Shown here: piece by piece, positions 41,832-54,202 of the stretch | Position numbering within the stretch: the stretch's first letter is position 1 | Layout: the number at the start of each line of letters is the position of its first letter | NCBI GenBank assembly: GCA_001557505.1 | Contig: LSAX01000004.1 | Span: forward strand, 2,790,001 to 2,854,000 | Length of the DNA: 64,000 nucleotides | Origin: Reticulascus tulasneorum | Taxonomy: Eukaryota > Ascomycota > Sordariomycetes > Glomerellales > Reticulascaceae | Direction of reading: 5' to 3' | Notes under the pieces: model-generated | Told to the model about the DNA's origin: nothing | The model's database searches: none | Seen by the model: only the letters and a program-made list of their open reading frames with translations | Made by a program: the position numbers and the translations under genes

Positions 41832-42496
41832 TGTGCCTCTGATGATTCTTTCCGCCGTGATTATGAGAATGGATGTGATGTTGGGACGTTAACAGGCCGA
41901 TGGGCTTATCGCGATAAGGCTTGGAGGGGTTCAAGGTGGGAGGGTCATGGTGGATTGAGCGACGCACTCATTGTGCCAACACTAACTCTGTAAGTCTGTT
42001 GCTGCCAACAGTCGCGTTTCAATTGCTTGAGCTACGTATGATATATATATACATTTAATGCGTAGCCAGATTGATTCCCTATGGTATCTGGAAACATGAA
42101 TGAGTCTCTGTCAAGCTCCAGCTTCGGATGCTCCTGCAAGATGCTGGAACTGAGCGAGCTTCGCTGCGTCTGGAGTCGTATGACAGTGTGCTGGATCGCC
42201 AGTACATCAACTACGTCTCAAAATATACTTCAATATATAGTTGGGGACGCACAAATCCCTGCTGATCTAAAGCAGTCAACCTTTATTACAGGAGTGAAGA
42301 GACGTGACCCTCCACCAACTTCGTGTATGCAGCTGAATTCCGGCAGAATGTTGATCAGGCTTAATATCCAGGATACATCAGAAGGCAGATCGCCGCATCC
42401 ATCAGCTCGGTTCCCAACTTCAGATAAGGCTCACGGATACCTCCATTCACAGCTTGCCATTGAGACGATAAAGCTCAATGTAGCTTCGCTCGCGCG
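41832..42496. promoter_or_regulatory. shared upstream region of the oxygenase and CFEM-like genes
   Basis: 665 bp between divergent starts. It contains an AT-rich TATATATATA stretch at about 42040-42050. The open frame at 42081-42500 has no recognisable features and overlaps the CFEM start. Confidence 0.4.
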
Positions 42497-43164
42497 ATGA
42501 AGGCTTCCCTTCTGGCCGTCGCCTTCGTTTCTTGTGTTGCAGCAATTGATGATATCCCGTCCTGTGCTGTATGTCCAGTGCTCGATACCCACTCGAGCTC
42601 GAAGGGAGCTGTATTCGCGCTCACTTGCTGATAGATACCTTGCAGGAAAGCTGCGTCCTGGAATTCGAGCGGACTTCGAGCAATTGCGGAGACTCGAAAT
42701 TAGCTAGCGACGTTGCTTGCTGTTGGGCCGGACTTTGTTCGCAAGAGGATTCAGGGAAGGCCGTGAACGTCACAAAGCAGTTTTGTATTTCCAAGGGCTT
42801 TCCGGCGCCGGCGTCTCTTTCGTGTCCGAGACTCGAGTCCCCTACGTCTACTGCCGTGAGCACGCCTACCCCTTCTCCATCGCCATCACCTACCGAGTCC
42901 CCTTCACGTTCCGCCAGCAGCTCTAGCGGAAGCCACTTGGCTATTGGGCTTGGAGTCGGACTGGGTGTGGGACTGCCTGTTGCAGCGGCTATTCTGGGTG
43001 GTTTCTGGTTCTTCTCACGGCGGTCACGGCGGAAACAGACGCATGAAATTACCAGCAGCGGAGGGCCCGCAGTGCAACAACATTCCAAGAGGCCCGCACG
43101 GCATCCTGGGCATCGAGATCTACCCGAACTCAGTAGCCCAGAGCGCCATGAGCTATCGCCCTGA
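42497..43164 (+). CDS. CFEM-like secreted/membrane-anchored cysteine-rich protein
   Basis: Model: join(42497..42568,42646..43164), 196 aa. The 77-nt intron (GTATGT donor) joins IPSCA-ESCVLEF. Seen: signal peptide MKASLLAVAFVSCVAA; a compact domain with eight Cys (C23, C27, C38, C49, C50, C55, C71, C84) starting PSCAESC, close to the CFEM pattern except that the central pair is CC rather than CxC; a Ser/Thr/Pro linker likely O-glycosylated; one membrane helix near 120-145 (LGVGLGVGLPVAAAILGGFWFF); a basic cytoplasmic tail ending HELSP. CFEM proteins act at the fungal surface in haem/iron uptake, adhesion or sensing; which applies here is unknown. Confidence 0.78.
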
Positions 43165-44427
43165 GACGGATTCGACGGCTCTGTAATTCAAGAAAGGCAA
43201 ACCTCTGGCGGTGAAGAAATCGTCAGGGCTGTGTTCATTCGCCGACCAGCCCGGGTCCATGGCGCAAATGTTGAGTTGGTGCAAATACATGCCAGCGTGA
43301 TAAAAGTCTCCGAGACATCGGTGTTGTGTCATTTTCTTTTGGAAGCTAGCCCCAAGCACAGTCAATGAGAGCTGTGAAAGCGTGTCTCGGACCCAAAGGA
43401 GACGAGACACAAAGTTTGGGATGCTATAGGCTAGGATGCGTGGTATGTTAGACACACGTGGAAGGACGGTTAATAGTTTGGGAGAATGGGCTTGCATAAT
43501 ATCTTGACTACACAACATGTCCGCTAGGAATTCTTTGGATGCCACTAGAAGAGTGCAAAGGAGTATGTATATGTGATAGTGGATGCTGGGCGCACCGCGG
43601 ATAGAAATGCGGAAGACAGCCGGAGCTTTGGGTATTCCATGTAATGGTCGTTTTGGTCCCTTCTTGATTCGAAGTTGACTGCTGTATTCATTAACTAGTA
43701 GATTTGGGGTAAAAGTTGGCAGGGCAGGTAGGTTAGTAGGTGTTGATGGAAGCTGCAGTGGCAGGATCATGATGATCTTCGCGGTAATTAGGTCCTGGAA
43801 CAGCTACATAATTATGGCTGAATACCTTACCTAGGTACCCAACTACCTTAATTAGGGCCTACTCCATGCAAAGTTAAGCCTCTATTTTGGGTTTCACTGA
43901 CATCCTCTTTTTGTTTCAACGCCTCGATTTAATCCGCGCGAAAGCCACAACGCGCACCGCCACACATCGAAAAACACACTGCCAGGCGCTAACCCTAAGG
44001 ATTTTAGCGCCCCGAGAAAATCAAGGGTTGCTCCCCCTGCAAGGAAGCACAGTTCGGTCGGTCCAGTCCAGCCTACCTAGTCACAGTGTAGGTCAAGGTC
44101 AACCCGGAAGTGGAACAGTACTTCGCACTTTCAGTTCGTTCCTGAGAGGCAGCCCCAAACTTTCGATTTCCACTCTCCTTCGCAGCCTCATTTCAGGAGC
44201 TCTCCCAACTCTCGAGGCCCGCTTTTGGTGTTTTTGGCCGTGAGGTTGGCCGTCATTGTTCATGTCAAGCTCAGTCATTCCTTTGGAAGTCCTCTGAACT
44301 TCTCTGCTGTTCCTGCGCCCGCCTTTTGCTGCTCCCCTGAGAGGTCCGCGGCCAAGCTCCTGACGGACGCCTTTCCCCACGAGAGAGGTAGAGGAGCTGT
44401 CAAAGTGCTTGCGCAGGGCCAATCAAG
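43165..44427. other. intergenic: CFEM 3' flank and MKT1 upstream region
   Basis: No supported gene. The minus-strand frame 43153-43770 (205 codons) is the longest but has no recognisable domain. Near 43820-43860 is a cluster of taccttacctaggtacc-like words, common in fungal intergenic DNA. Confidence 0.45.
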
Positions 44428-47301
44428 ATGCCTTGTGAGTTCTGCTCCCATCCCATTCATTCTCTCGCTCGCTGCCTTCTTCCGTGTCCTCTGCCATTGC
44501 CATTGCAGGTGCGCTTCTATCCCGTCCTCGGAGTCGGTTGCCTGCTTGTCACATGCCCTGAAGGCTACCTGCGTCATTCTTGCTTCTGCTCGCGCATGGA
44601 TCTGTCCGATGCCATGTCTTGCTTGAAGCTTCAGACAAGCTTTGTCTCCACAAGAAGGCACGATTGTGCCTCGACTCTCACCTACAATATTTCTCCCGAC
44701 CCCATCTGGGAGCCCTGACAGCAAGCGAGTGCGACGTTCCACCATCCCCCACCGACACTTACCTACATTGACGACATTGACGACAACGACGAGTACCTGA
44801 AGCGCCCTGTCAACTGTGCCTCGACACGTTGGTCGGAGGCGTTAATTTCAGCTGTTTCACATTGCATACCATGGGCACTGCTGACTGAACATGATAGCCC
44901 TAGCCGAGGACGCCTGGATCAACGGCCAGGCATCGTATGTCACAATCCTCTCCTAACCTCAGGACCTACAAGCTAAGCGCTTGTAATCATAGGACCCACG
45001 ATGTTGCCGAACTCGAGGATTGCGCCATTGCCGTCGATGCCTCCTATTACCTCCAGCTCCTCCTCGACACCCCCCCTTCCCACGAGCCTCTCCTCCCCGC
45101 GCTTGGTGGCCTGACCGGCATCGGAAGTCATATCCAGAAGGATCTTGATCAATGGAAGGAGAACAAAATCATCCCATTCTTCATATTCGATGGCCAGTCT
45201 ATCACGGGCCAAGAAGAGGTCGCTGCGAAACGAGCGCGCGTAGCCAACCAGCAGACTGATGAAGCCTGGGATTTGTACTTCAAAGGCCAGGCACAAGAAG
45301 CTGTAGATGCTTTCGGCGCAAACGTTGGTATGGTTACTCTCTGGAAGTGCAATGACGGTTCTGACAATGGCTTTACTAGGAGCCTTCCGGGTCCAACACC
45401 TGCACCCGATTCTTAAGGGCATTCTCAAGGCAAACGGGCTACACTTTCTCGTCCCTCCCTACAATGCCTCTGCCCAAGTGAGTGGTCATATACCGGCCGA
45501 TAACTATTTCTAACAAAGTTGAAGCTCGCATACTTTGACATGATCGACTCGGACCAATGCGCAGGCATTATGGGATCTCAAGACTTGCTTCTGTATCCCA
45601 TCAAAGACTCGGTGATCAGAACGATAGACTGGGAACAGCGCACAGTAACAGCCATTTCCAAGAAAGGCCTCATCCGAACTCTGAACGTCAGCGAGCCAAT
45701 GTTCATTGACGGTCTTCTGATGACGGGAACATCATTTCTGCCGCCTTTCCCCCCACTCCAGGATACGACAATCAGCCCTCGCCAGCCCTCTACTGTTATG
45801 GACGCTGTGAACATGCTCAGGACGTCGGAGAAATCAATTACGACCGCCTGCGCTTCGTTCAACGACATCCTGCAGGCTCAAGATCCAAACTGGTTGGATA
45901 AGTACAGGAAAGCAAGAATGGCAGTTAACCATTTCATCCATATTGCTGAGAACGGAGATATCAAAGTCAACGATTACGAACGCCTCACGGGCGACAACCA
46001 TGAATATTTGGGCCTCCACCTCCCCGAGGAGTTGTTCCACTACCTCAACACCGGTTTGATCGGCCCGCGCGTTCTAACGTATATCACACACGGTCAGATT
46101 TTGGTGCCACCTACCTTGGATGGAGTAGCATCAGATGAATACAAGAAACTGGTCACCAACCAGGTCGTTCCGATCAAGGAGCAGACTTTTGCCCTTCTCT
46201 TCTCCAGACTTCATCGTGGGATCCAGCATAAGAACATCACAATGAAGGTCTGGTTTGACGATAAGTTTTCCTACACTATCAATCATCGCTCTGTGCAGCC
46301 AAATCCTACGCAGCGAGCGGCGACATGGGACGTCAAGCAAAGTGCTCTGAAGAGCTCTACCCTTGGCGAAGCTCCTGGTTACTTCTCCTTCGAGATTTTG
46401 TCTCTGCTAAATCCGGATTTCATTAAGAACACATTCCCGAAAGATAAGCGTGTCAGAGGAATTGATTCTGGCGAAAATATCAGAGCGGTTGCTCTCTGGC
46501 GGTTCCTCCATCTCCGAGGCTATGTCGATGATTCGCACCAGCTGACAAACTGGGGAACGGCTGTGGCCAGCGCCATCGTAGCAGTTAAGGAGACGGTAAA
46601 AGAGAACCCTGAAGCGCTTTATCTGTACGAGGCGATAGTCGTCGCTTTCGAGCTCATCAGATTTGATCTCCTGAACACCCGAAACAAAAACGAAGCACTC
46701 AGCGGGCTCCCTATAACTGGGTCGGAAGAAGACAAAGCGAGTCTTCTTCTCATTTGCCGCTGCGCATCGCTTCTGAAACTACGCCATGAAGCAAATGGCT
46801 ATACTGGTCCACTGAACAAGAATCTGTTGTACTTCCGGTCACTGTCGACCGCTGTCCGGGAAGCCGATCGTGATCTGGTCGAAGCGATTCTCGCTTCAAT
46901 GTTCATGCACACCCAGGCCAAACGAGACAGGGAGGATCAGCTGGAAATAAACCAAAAGTGAGATAACCTTTTGTTCTGTTTCTTTTACACACAATCACTT
47001 ACTAACCCGCGCCAGGCTGCCATTCCTGACCAACCCTGACATTGCCCTGGGCATAGCTGTCAAGACCTTGATGGACGAGATCTCGGCGGACCAAACCAGC
47101 GAGCAACGATTGGAAATGGTCAAGGAGTTTCCAGAGAGGTACTTCCCATATGCGACACACTTCAAGGAGGACATCGAATTATCCTTCAGCTTCTTCGAGG
47201 CCATCCATAAGGGGGTGCAGACGTTGAATAAGGAGATAACCTCCGCCGACAGGGCTGCTTGGGAGACGGCAAGACGGTACCTGGAGGCGAGACAATTTTG
47301 A
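44428..47301 (+). CDS. MKT1: Mkt1 post-transcriptional regulator (XPG/FEN1-like fold)
   Basis: Model: join(44428..44434,44898..44934,44993..45327,45380..45477,45525..46957,47016..47301), 731 aa. Exon 1 (ATG CCT T) is 7 nt and the first intron about 463 nt; I chose it because it gives MPSLAEDAWINGQ, the start I recall for fungal orthologues. The in-frame ATG at 44891 (MIALAEDAW) is the simple alternative. Seen: XPG-N-like region (LEDCAIAVDASYYLQLLLD, IIPFFIFDGQSI), XPG-I-like region (VPPYNASAQLAYFDMIDSDQCAGIMGSQDLLLYP), then the large MKT1 C-terminal domains to RRYLEARQF. Family knowledge: Mkt1 works with Pbp1 (ataxin-2 homologue) on mRNA in the cytoplasm and lacks nuclease function. Convergent with the RFTS gene. 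Confidence 0.92.
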
Positions 47302-47872
47302 TGCAAATAAAGAAGCGTGATTTCTCGCAGAACTGGCATCCAAGAAGCTCCTAGTGCGGTCTTCCTTTCGGATACCCTCTAGCATGAGCAAGGCGTTGGA
47401 GACACAAAAAGCTGATGTTGCATGAGCCGCGAGGGGAGCAGGATTGGTACACTGCCGTCTGAAAAGCGATCTGTGCGGCCACAGCGGACAAAACGAGAAT
47501 TTGGAGGATGAAAGGCCCTCGTGGTGGCTGGATTAGGCGATGCGGAGAAGACAGCTTTTGCTCTAATGAGCAATATATGTAAGCCTTAGGTTAGCGCAAG
47601 TATCGACAACGAATTTGTCAAGAAGTAGTCATGTCAAATGCGGTGGTTCTATTGTTGGCCTGTCACAAGTCGACACTGCCTAGGACGAACCTCGTCATCT
47701 CAAGCCAAATCGACGGAGTTTCCAAACCCTGCCCTCCATAACCGTTCCCTACTGTCCCGAGTGGGGACTGCCAACCTGTCCTTAAACGCCAATCGCACGC
47801 AGGATATCTCACTGTACAGGAAGCAGGCAGATCGTAAAACGCTAATAACAATCTAATCCAAATCCTCCGTCA
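47302..47872. other. intergenic between convergent genes
   Basis: 3' flanks of MKT1 and the RFTS-domain gene. No coding signal seen. Confidence 0.5.
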
Positions 47873-50424
47873 TCATATAATCAGCCGCCGTTTTATCGGT
47901 TGAGGAAGGGTCTCCCCATCCAGTTCCAGCTGCTCGCTCTTCTGGACCTTTTCGCCCATCTTCCGCAGCTTCTCGAGGAGGTGACTGGATGGAATTGTCA
48001 GAATATTGTTAGGAAATGCTGTGTTAACTGGCTTGAGACTTTCTGAGCCAGGGGGGTTCACGCTGTTCTCAGCCCGCGGGCCACTGCATCCAACGTGCCG
48101 GGAACGATGTACTATTCGTCTTCCGCGACGTGTTTTGGCCTCTGCGTGTGGTGGGTCTGTAGTCCACTCGGACTCGTCCCATCGCTTGAGCTTGTTGTAG
48201 GCCGGCTAATCGGGGGCGTAGGGAGAGCGAACTCAAAAACAGAAGTAGAGGGGGAAGGGGAGGGGTACTCTATAGGTATGTGGCCTCTGCTTTCCGTCAC
48301 GGCCAAGTTGATCCGCTCGATCTGGCCCTCAGCTGGTTGGGAGTGGGCGTCTTGGAGGTGTTGGCGGACCCTGTCTCGGCCATCTTCGCCATCTGCGCCG
48401 CGGACCACATAGCCGCAATCTTCTTCCTCGCAGACCCAAGTTCCGTTCGGACCCTTAGGGATCATGGATGGTAGTCTCTCGGCCCGAACGACAATCTTGA
48501 CTGGAGCCAAGGCTTCGCCGAACTGCTCGTCGTCTTCCTCGTTGGTCGAGCTTGAATCGCCCATCACTTCATCGTCTTCGTCGTCTTCGAAAAATGGAGA
48601 TTTCTTAGACATTTTGCTTGCTTTCGTGCCAGATTCGGTGTCCTCTAGGGACATGTAACGTTTCTTGCTGGTGCCTGCAAGCCGTAGGCCTGACATCTTG
48701 CCGGATGGTCGGCCACGCTTGGGCCTTGGTGCGGCGGAGCTCTCACCTTGTGACTCGTCGAGAAGCTCGTGATCTGTCGTGGTTAGTAGCTTACCACTGG
48801 TTTTTGGGGTTACATTTGCGCCGCTCTGGCTATCTTTCGCAGCCTGAGTCCGGACCATCACCTTTCGCCGCTGGCATTGCGTCGGTATGGCGTTCAACGG
48901 GATCTGTGTCGGGACTTTGATTGGCTCGCGAGCCTGGTCTTTAAGCAGCGCGTAGAAGGGAGATGCACCCCAAACCTCCTCGTCCAAAGCCGGAACAAGT
49001 GCTCTAGAATAATAAATTAAGATCTCCTTAGGTACCTCGTAGTTTCTCATCTTGCACTTGAAGAATAGTCTCGAGCTAACTGTCGCGATCGTTATTTTCG
49101 ACATGGCTTTGGTGTGCTCAGCCTTGATTTCGCCGATGACATCTACAAGAGTCTGTAAAGCTGTTATCGTTTCTTCCTCCGCAGGCAGTTGGGTCTGTGC
49201 TTCGGGACCGGAATCGATGTCCATCTGCTGCTGGAATTGGGATGGCGGTCGGCTTGGCGATCTCGTCTTCAATATCTGAGCATTCTTCTCTATCGATGTC
49301 GCTTCTGCGCCTCCTGTGTTTACTGCAAAGTCTCGTGACTCTACGTCTTCGAAGTCACTAGATGTCCGGGAAGGCTTTTTGGCTTTTGTTTTCGACAGTG
49401 CTTTTTGAGCAGGCGGGTCTACGACGCTGGGTTCCTCTTCGCTACTGTCCTCAACCTCAATGTCCGGCGTGGGTACCACTGGCCCTGGTGCCGCTGCAAG
49501 ACCTTGCTTCTTATGCAAACTCTCGAGGGCCCTCTCGTGTAATTCCTAGCCCGATTAATATGTGCGAAATGACATATCAGAAGGTTGCCACATACTTTGT
49601 GCTGTCCGGTCAGCCATTTGAATAAAGTGGTAGGTTCCCAGTCAAATGATGTATCTTGGTAGAAGTGGCAGATCAAGAACGGCGCATGTTCATTGCATCG
49701 GTCAATGACGTCTTGTTTAACCGAGCCATCTCCAATCGCGACAGCGTACTGCAAGGCCATCAGCATTGGCATATCAAGCTGCTGCCAGCACTCAACTCAC
49801 CTTGAAGAACATTGTGTCCGGGGCCAGATCTTGGAAGATCTCATCGCGGGTCGGTTTCCTCGATCCCTTTTTCTGCTTCCTGCGCTTCTTTGACTCGTGC
49901 GTCTCATGTATGTCCAGCATGGCATAATAGAGAGCAACGCCTTCGGACATTTTTTTGTATATGCTGGCATATTTGGACGATGGGGGTCGTAATTCGTACC
50001 ATCCGCCTCTGCCTCCGGCCCAAAGACAGGGTGTGTCATTGGTGTCACCAACAGAATATCGAACACAGCCGCGGATCTCTATGTACGATACCTGAACGTT
50101 CGGCTTTACGACTGTGGTGATCATGATGATTAGTGTGTGGTTGGAACTGAGAAGGTATGAAAGAGACTCACACCGTTCCTCCAGGTCCTGGTTGCGGTCC
50201 AGCGTCAGCGAACCACGAACATTGAAGGGGCCGTCGAAAATGACCGAGAGAAGGTCGACCATTTGGCCGTGCTTGTTGTAAACCGTGGCATCTTCAAGAA
50301 TAAACGTAAAGTCGTCGATCTCGTCCGGGGCTGCTATCTTGACCACCTTCGGCTCCAGAGCATACTTGACAATGCCTTCCACCGTTGCAACTGTCGAGTT
50401 GGACGTCTTTCGCTTTCGTCCCAT
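47873..50424 (-). CDS. RFTS (DNMT1 replication-foci) domain nuclear protein with C2H2 finger
   Basis: Model: complement(join(47873..47984,48269..49545,49596..49748,49801..50111,50172..50424)), 701 aa; start MGRKRKTSN at 50424. Seen: an RFTS/DNMT1-RFD-like domain (about 20-160: FTFILEDATVYNKHGQMVDL, GPFNVRGSLTLD, IEIRGCVRYSVGD, LWAGGRGGWYELRPPS, SIYKKMSEGVALYYAMLDI); helical segment; long acidic and basic low-complexity region; one C2H2-like finger (WVCEEEDCGYVV ... VRQHLQDAH). The last 284-nt intron is inferred because it yields RGHIPI-DHLLEKLRKMGEK and an ending LPQPIKRRLII that looks conserved; without it the frame ends at 48112. No methyltransferase domain. Role inferred: chromatin or heterochromatin protein. 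Confidence 0.78.
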
Positions 50425-51244
50425 GGCCGCGAAGTGCAGAGGTTTGCTCCCATCAACAATCTGAAGGCTGAGTAGGACCTGGCGAGCTCTTATTGCAGAG
50501 GGGCTCAACGGCTAGCCGAAGAAGGCCTAAGTGGTAATCAAAGGTGCAGTGGGTTGGCCGGGAGTCCCTCGTTGGGTTTGAGGTGTTCCGAGAAGAAACA
50601 CGCGACCGCGAAATCAATTAAAGGTTCGCGGGACACTGAGCTTGATCTGAGCTAGTGGGGCCTGTAAGTTCCGAACGCCAGGCGACGGTAGCGGTACAGA
50701 TGAGGGGCAGATTTCAGTGAGCTACATACGACTAACTGCATTCCAGACAGCCATCACCGGCAATTCACTAGGCGCCAGATTGGGATTCTCCAGTAGGTAA
50801 CTGGGCAAACTCGTTACTAGAGAGTTACTCAATCAGAAGCATAATCAAAGAAAGAGACTTAGTACAAACAGGATAATTGATGGGGTCACGTCTTGAGTCT
50901 CAACATTCATCGTGGTTTTATACCCACTGAGCACTGAGCGCCCAGTCTAAGTCCCAGTACGGCACACGTTTGCAGAGGTACCCTGCGCTGTTACCGTATG
51001 TAGCCAATCGATAAGCTGATAAGATGCGCCAAGTTTTCTGAGTCGCATCTGAAAAATTTCCAGGGCTTGCATTGAGTGTAGAAAATCAGCGCGGCCATTC
51101 ATCCACCACCCAATGTAGGCAGCTAGCACAAGCTGCATCGTAGGTTTTTTTTTTCCTTCTCTCCCCACCCAGTCTCGTTCTTCTCCTCTAACAGATTCCA
51201 CCGCGCAGAATCCGTGAATGCGGATCTCCCCCAGTTTCTGGAAC
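50425..51244. promoter_or_regulatory. shared upstream region of the RFTS and PUS4 genes
   Basis: 820 bp between divergent starts, with a T9 tract followed by CT-rich DNA at about 51146-51170, shortly before the PUS4 start. No gene or specific site recognised. Confidence 0.4.
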
Positions 51245-52868
51245 ATGGCGAAAGACGCCGTTCTCGAGGGCGTGTTCGGTGAGTCGCATTCCGTATCTAC
51301 CGCTCTCAAGGCATCGTACTTATAGACCAATCTCAGCCATCAACAAGCCAATGGGGATGAGCTCAGCCCAGGTGATTCGAGACTGCCAGTCGCAATTCAG
51401 ACCGTCCGCCATGTTCGCTCCCCTCTTGGCGCAGGAGGCTTCAAAGAGGACGGAGGAATCCGAGTACCAGCGAAAACGTCGACAGCGCTCTAAGAAGGAT
51501 GTCAACGTGAAGATGGGGCATGGTGGAACCCTCGATCCGCTGGCGACCGGCGTCCTTATACTTGGAATTGGGTCTGGGACAAAAACACTATCGACATTTC
51601 TGGAGTGCACCAAGACGTACGAGACCGTCGTGCTCTTCGGCGCCGCTACTGACACTTATGATCGGGTGGGCAAGATATTGACCAAAAGACCATACGATCA
51701 CATCACGAGAGCTGCTGTTGAGAAGGCAATGGATAACTTCAAAGGCAAATTCCAGCAAATACCACCGCTCTACTCGGCACTGAAGATGGAGGGGAAGCCG
51801 TTGTATGAATATGCGCGCGAGGGAAAGCCCATACCACGGGAGATTCCCGGACGGGAGGTAGAAGTATCAGAGCTCGAGCTCCTGGAGTGGTACGAACCTG
51901 GGTCGCACAACCATAGATGGCCTACAGAAGAGGCCGAACCTGCCGAAAAGAATCTGGCAGAGCAAGTCTGGAGAGTGGAGAAGCAGCAGGGCAGCATAAA
52001 GAAGCTGACAGCCGAGGAGGAGAAAGAGGACGAGAAGGCCGTCTCGGAACACGAGTCGTTCAAGCGCAAGTTTGAAGAGCGGCAGGATGAACTTGTGAGA
52101 GACCAGCCCGCCAAGAGACAGAGAATCGTCAGAGAAACACCACTAATGTCTGGCGCCTTGGGCCAGCTACCATCCAAGCCCTCCTCTCCCAAAGCATCGC
52201 CCGTACCCCGTGGAAAGGGCTCAAATCTCATCCCTCCTCCACCACCAGTCAATACACCTCCGCCGTGGACAGACAAGGGGCCGGCGGCGGCGAAGATCCG
52301 CATGACGGTCACGTCGGGATTCTATGTGCGAAGTTTCTGCCACGATTTGGGGGTGAAGGTCGGCTCGGTTGCTGTCATGGCTGAACTTTGTCGCTCTCGA
52401 CAAAGCGACTACGTCGTGGGAGGCGAAAACTGCTTGGAATATACTGATTTGGCAGAAGGAGAGAAGGTGTGGGGGCCGAAGGTCTCGAGGCTGCTCGCGG
52501 AGTGGCAAGCGACTCATCCGGCTGCTGCGGACGTGCAGAATAGCAACAGGAATAGCCGGCGTGATTCATACAACGACTGGTCAAATAAGAAGCGGAAGTT
52601 CGAGGCGCCGTCCAAAGACGAGGATCGACCGCGCAAGCGCCGCAACTCCAGCTCCGAGCCAGAGTCGGCGGCCCGGTCTAAGCCGAAACAGGAGCCAAAC
52701 GTGAAAGCGACGGCAGAGTCGACGAAACTAGCGTCAGAGACGCCACCAGCATCGTCTGCAGTCGCGGACCAGTCTCCCAAAGCAAAGTCGACTCCCAAAT
52801 CGCCTGCAAAATCACCTGCCAAGACGGCTGCGGAGGAGGAGGCCGAGTGGGAAGGCATCAAGGACTGA
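51245..52868 (+). CDS. PUS4: tRNA pseudouridine-55 synthase Pus4 (TruB family)
   Basis: Model: join(51245..51278,51337..52868), 521 aa; the intron (GTGAGT donor, acceptor tctcag) restores MAKDAVLEGVF-AINKPMGMSSAQ. Makes pseudouridine 55 in the T-loop of tRNAs, in mitochondria and nucleus/cytoplasm. Seen: TruB motif MGHGGTLDPLATGVLILGIG with catalytic Asp78, KTYETVVLFGAATDTYD, IPPLYSALKMEGKPLYEYAREG, and SGFYVRSFCHDLG. A charged insertion of about 120 residues sits between the last two, and the C-terminus is a Lys/Ser/Pro-rich tail of about 100 residues that is likely disordered; both are common in fungal members. Confidence 0.95.
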
Positions 52869-53449
52869 ATCCCCTGATGGACATGTCCTTGCGGTGTTAG
52901 AAGGCTTTAAAGCAACACTCCACTGACCAAGGTTACGATTATCTGTTTCTGTCGCCGGAAACGGGGGCTAAGCGAGTTGCATACAAACAGCGAAGTGTCC
53001 CTTCGCAAATGGAAGAAAGACCTAGATGTCCCCGGAGTCCAAATGCTTTTGCGTTGTCTTTCAGAATAGAAAGATCCGGGCCATAGAAACTCAGTTGGCT
53101 TGTTCTGCTTTTTGCACAGCGTCATATAGTTGATTATTGCTTGAATTAGGCGGTGCTATCTGTCGAGAGAAACAGAAGTAGACTATTGCCAACGAATAGC
53201 GGATTCGATCCAGAACCCCCAAGAATTTCTTGTTCGTGAAACCGTAACAGAGGTAGACACAGACAGCACTTGTCCCATGCCAATCGTTACGTTCCCCCAT
53301 GCTCTATAACATCCTGTTCCCAAATGCTCCCGATTATGCCTTGCCATTCTCCCAGCCGGAAATCGTACAAATGCTTCCCACAAAGTTGGTCGTATCATCA
53401 TCAGATTAAGTAGGTTGCCGCATCGCAGCTTTCATAATCGTCCATCACC
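52869..53449. other. intergenic between convergent genes
   Basis: 3' flanks of PUS4 and the SEC2-like gene; nothing recognisable. Confidence 0.5.
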
Positions 53450-54202
53450 TCACTGGTCTTCGGACATGCTCGCCTCCCGCACGTGCTTCACCTCCCGCTT
53501 CTCCTCGCCCAACAAGCTTCTGACTCTCTCAATCCTCCCGACCGCGCTCTCCAGCCTGTCCAGCCGTCTCTTCTTGTCCACCTCTCGCTTCTCCAGCACG
53601 CCGACCCTCTCCTCGAGCTTAGCTCTCGCGCGGCGCTCCGTCGCGACCATCTCGTTGGCCTGCTCGAACAGGCTCACGCTCAGCTCCTCGACCTCCTTGC
53701 TCGTCGTGGACAGCCTGCTCTCGGCCGCCAGGCGCAGGCCCTGCTCGCGATTTAGCGCCTCGAGTAGATCCTCGGTCGTGGCGTTGCTGGGCGTTGGAGA
53801 AAGTGGCGGGAATGAGCTGGCCGCGGAGGTCGGCGGCGGTGTGCGTAGGTTGGGCGTGGATTTCCGCGGCGACAACAGGGCCGAGATACGGTTCGCGGCA
53901 CCGGAGGAGAGGAAGGAGCTGCGCGTCGGGGATTCCTGGCGCGGCGAGGGTTGCGGAGGGGAGGGTATCGCCCGTAACCGCGCCAGCTCGTCTTCGTAGT
54001 CTGCCCAGCGGTCCACGGCGGCGGCAGCCTTCTGGTTCAGCAACCGCACCTGGGCCTCGAGGTCTGAGATGCGTTTCTGCGCCTCCAGGAGCGCGGCCTG
54101 GGTTTCCTCCACGGGCTGGGCGTAGCCGCAGCTGGGACAGCAAGCTGTGTGCCCGTCGGCGTATGAGGGTGGTGCCATCGTCATGGTCATGGTTGCGGTC
54201 AT
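53450..54202 (-). CDS. Sec2-like Rab guanine-nucleotide exchange factor, short form
   Basis: Single exon, 250 aa, ATG at 54202 (MTATMTMTMAPPS). Seen: a CCPSCGYAQP putative zinc knuckle near 20, a heptad-like coiled coil (EETQAALLEAQKRISDLEAQ, then VRLLNQKAAAA), a Pro/Ser-rich spacer, and a second coiled coil with EELSVSLFEQANEMVATERRARAKLEERVGVLE, the conserved core of the Sec2/Rabin8 exchange domain that acts on Sec4/Rab8. The length is far below yeast Sec2, which has a long C-terminal region, so this is either a short filamentous-fungal type or only related by the exchange domain. Expected on secretory vesicles. High GC gives an open frame of similar length in another minus frame, which I reject. 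Confidence 0.78.
   Translation of the reverse strand: MTATMTMTMAPPSYADGHTACCPSCGYAQPVEETQAALLEAQKRISDLEAQVRLLNQKAAAAVDRWADYEDELARLRAIPSPPQPSPRQESPTRSSFLSSGAANRISALLSPRKSTPNLRTPPPTSAASSFPPLSPTPSNATTEDLLEALNREQGLRLAAESRLSTTSKEVEELSVSLFEQANEMVATERRARAKLEERVGVLEKREVDKKRRLDRLESAVGRIERVRSLLGEEKREVKHVREASMSEDQ

Noticed and set aside
43153..43770. 205-codon minus frame downstream of the CFEM-like gene
   Set aside because: It starts with ATG but has no recognisable domain, lies in the 3' flank and overlaps the CFEM end. Kept only as a remote possibility.
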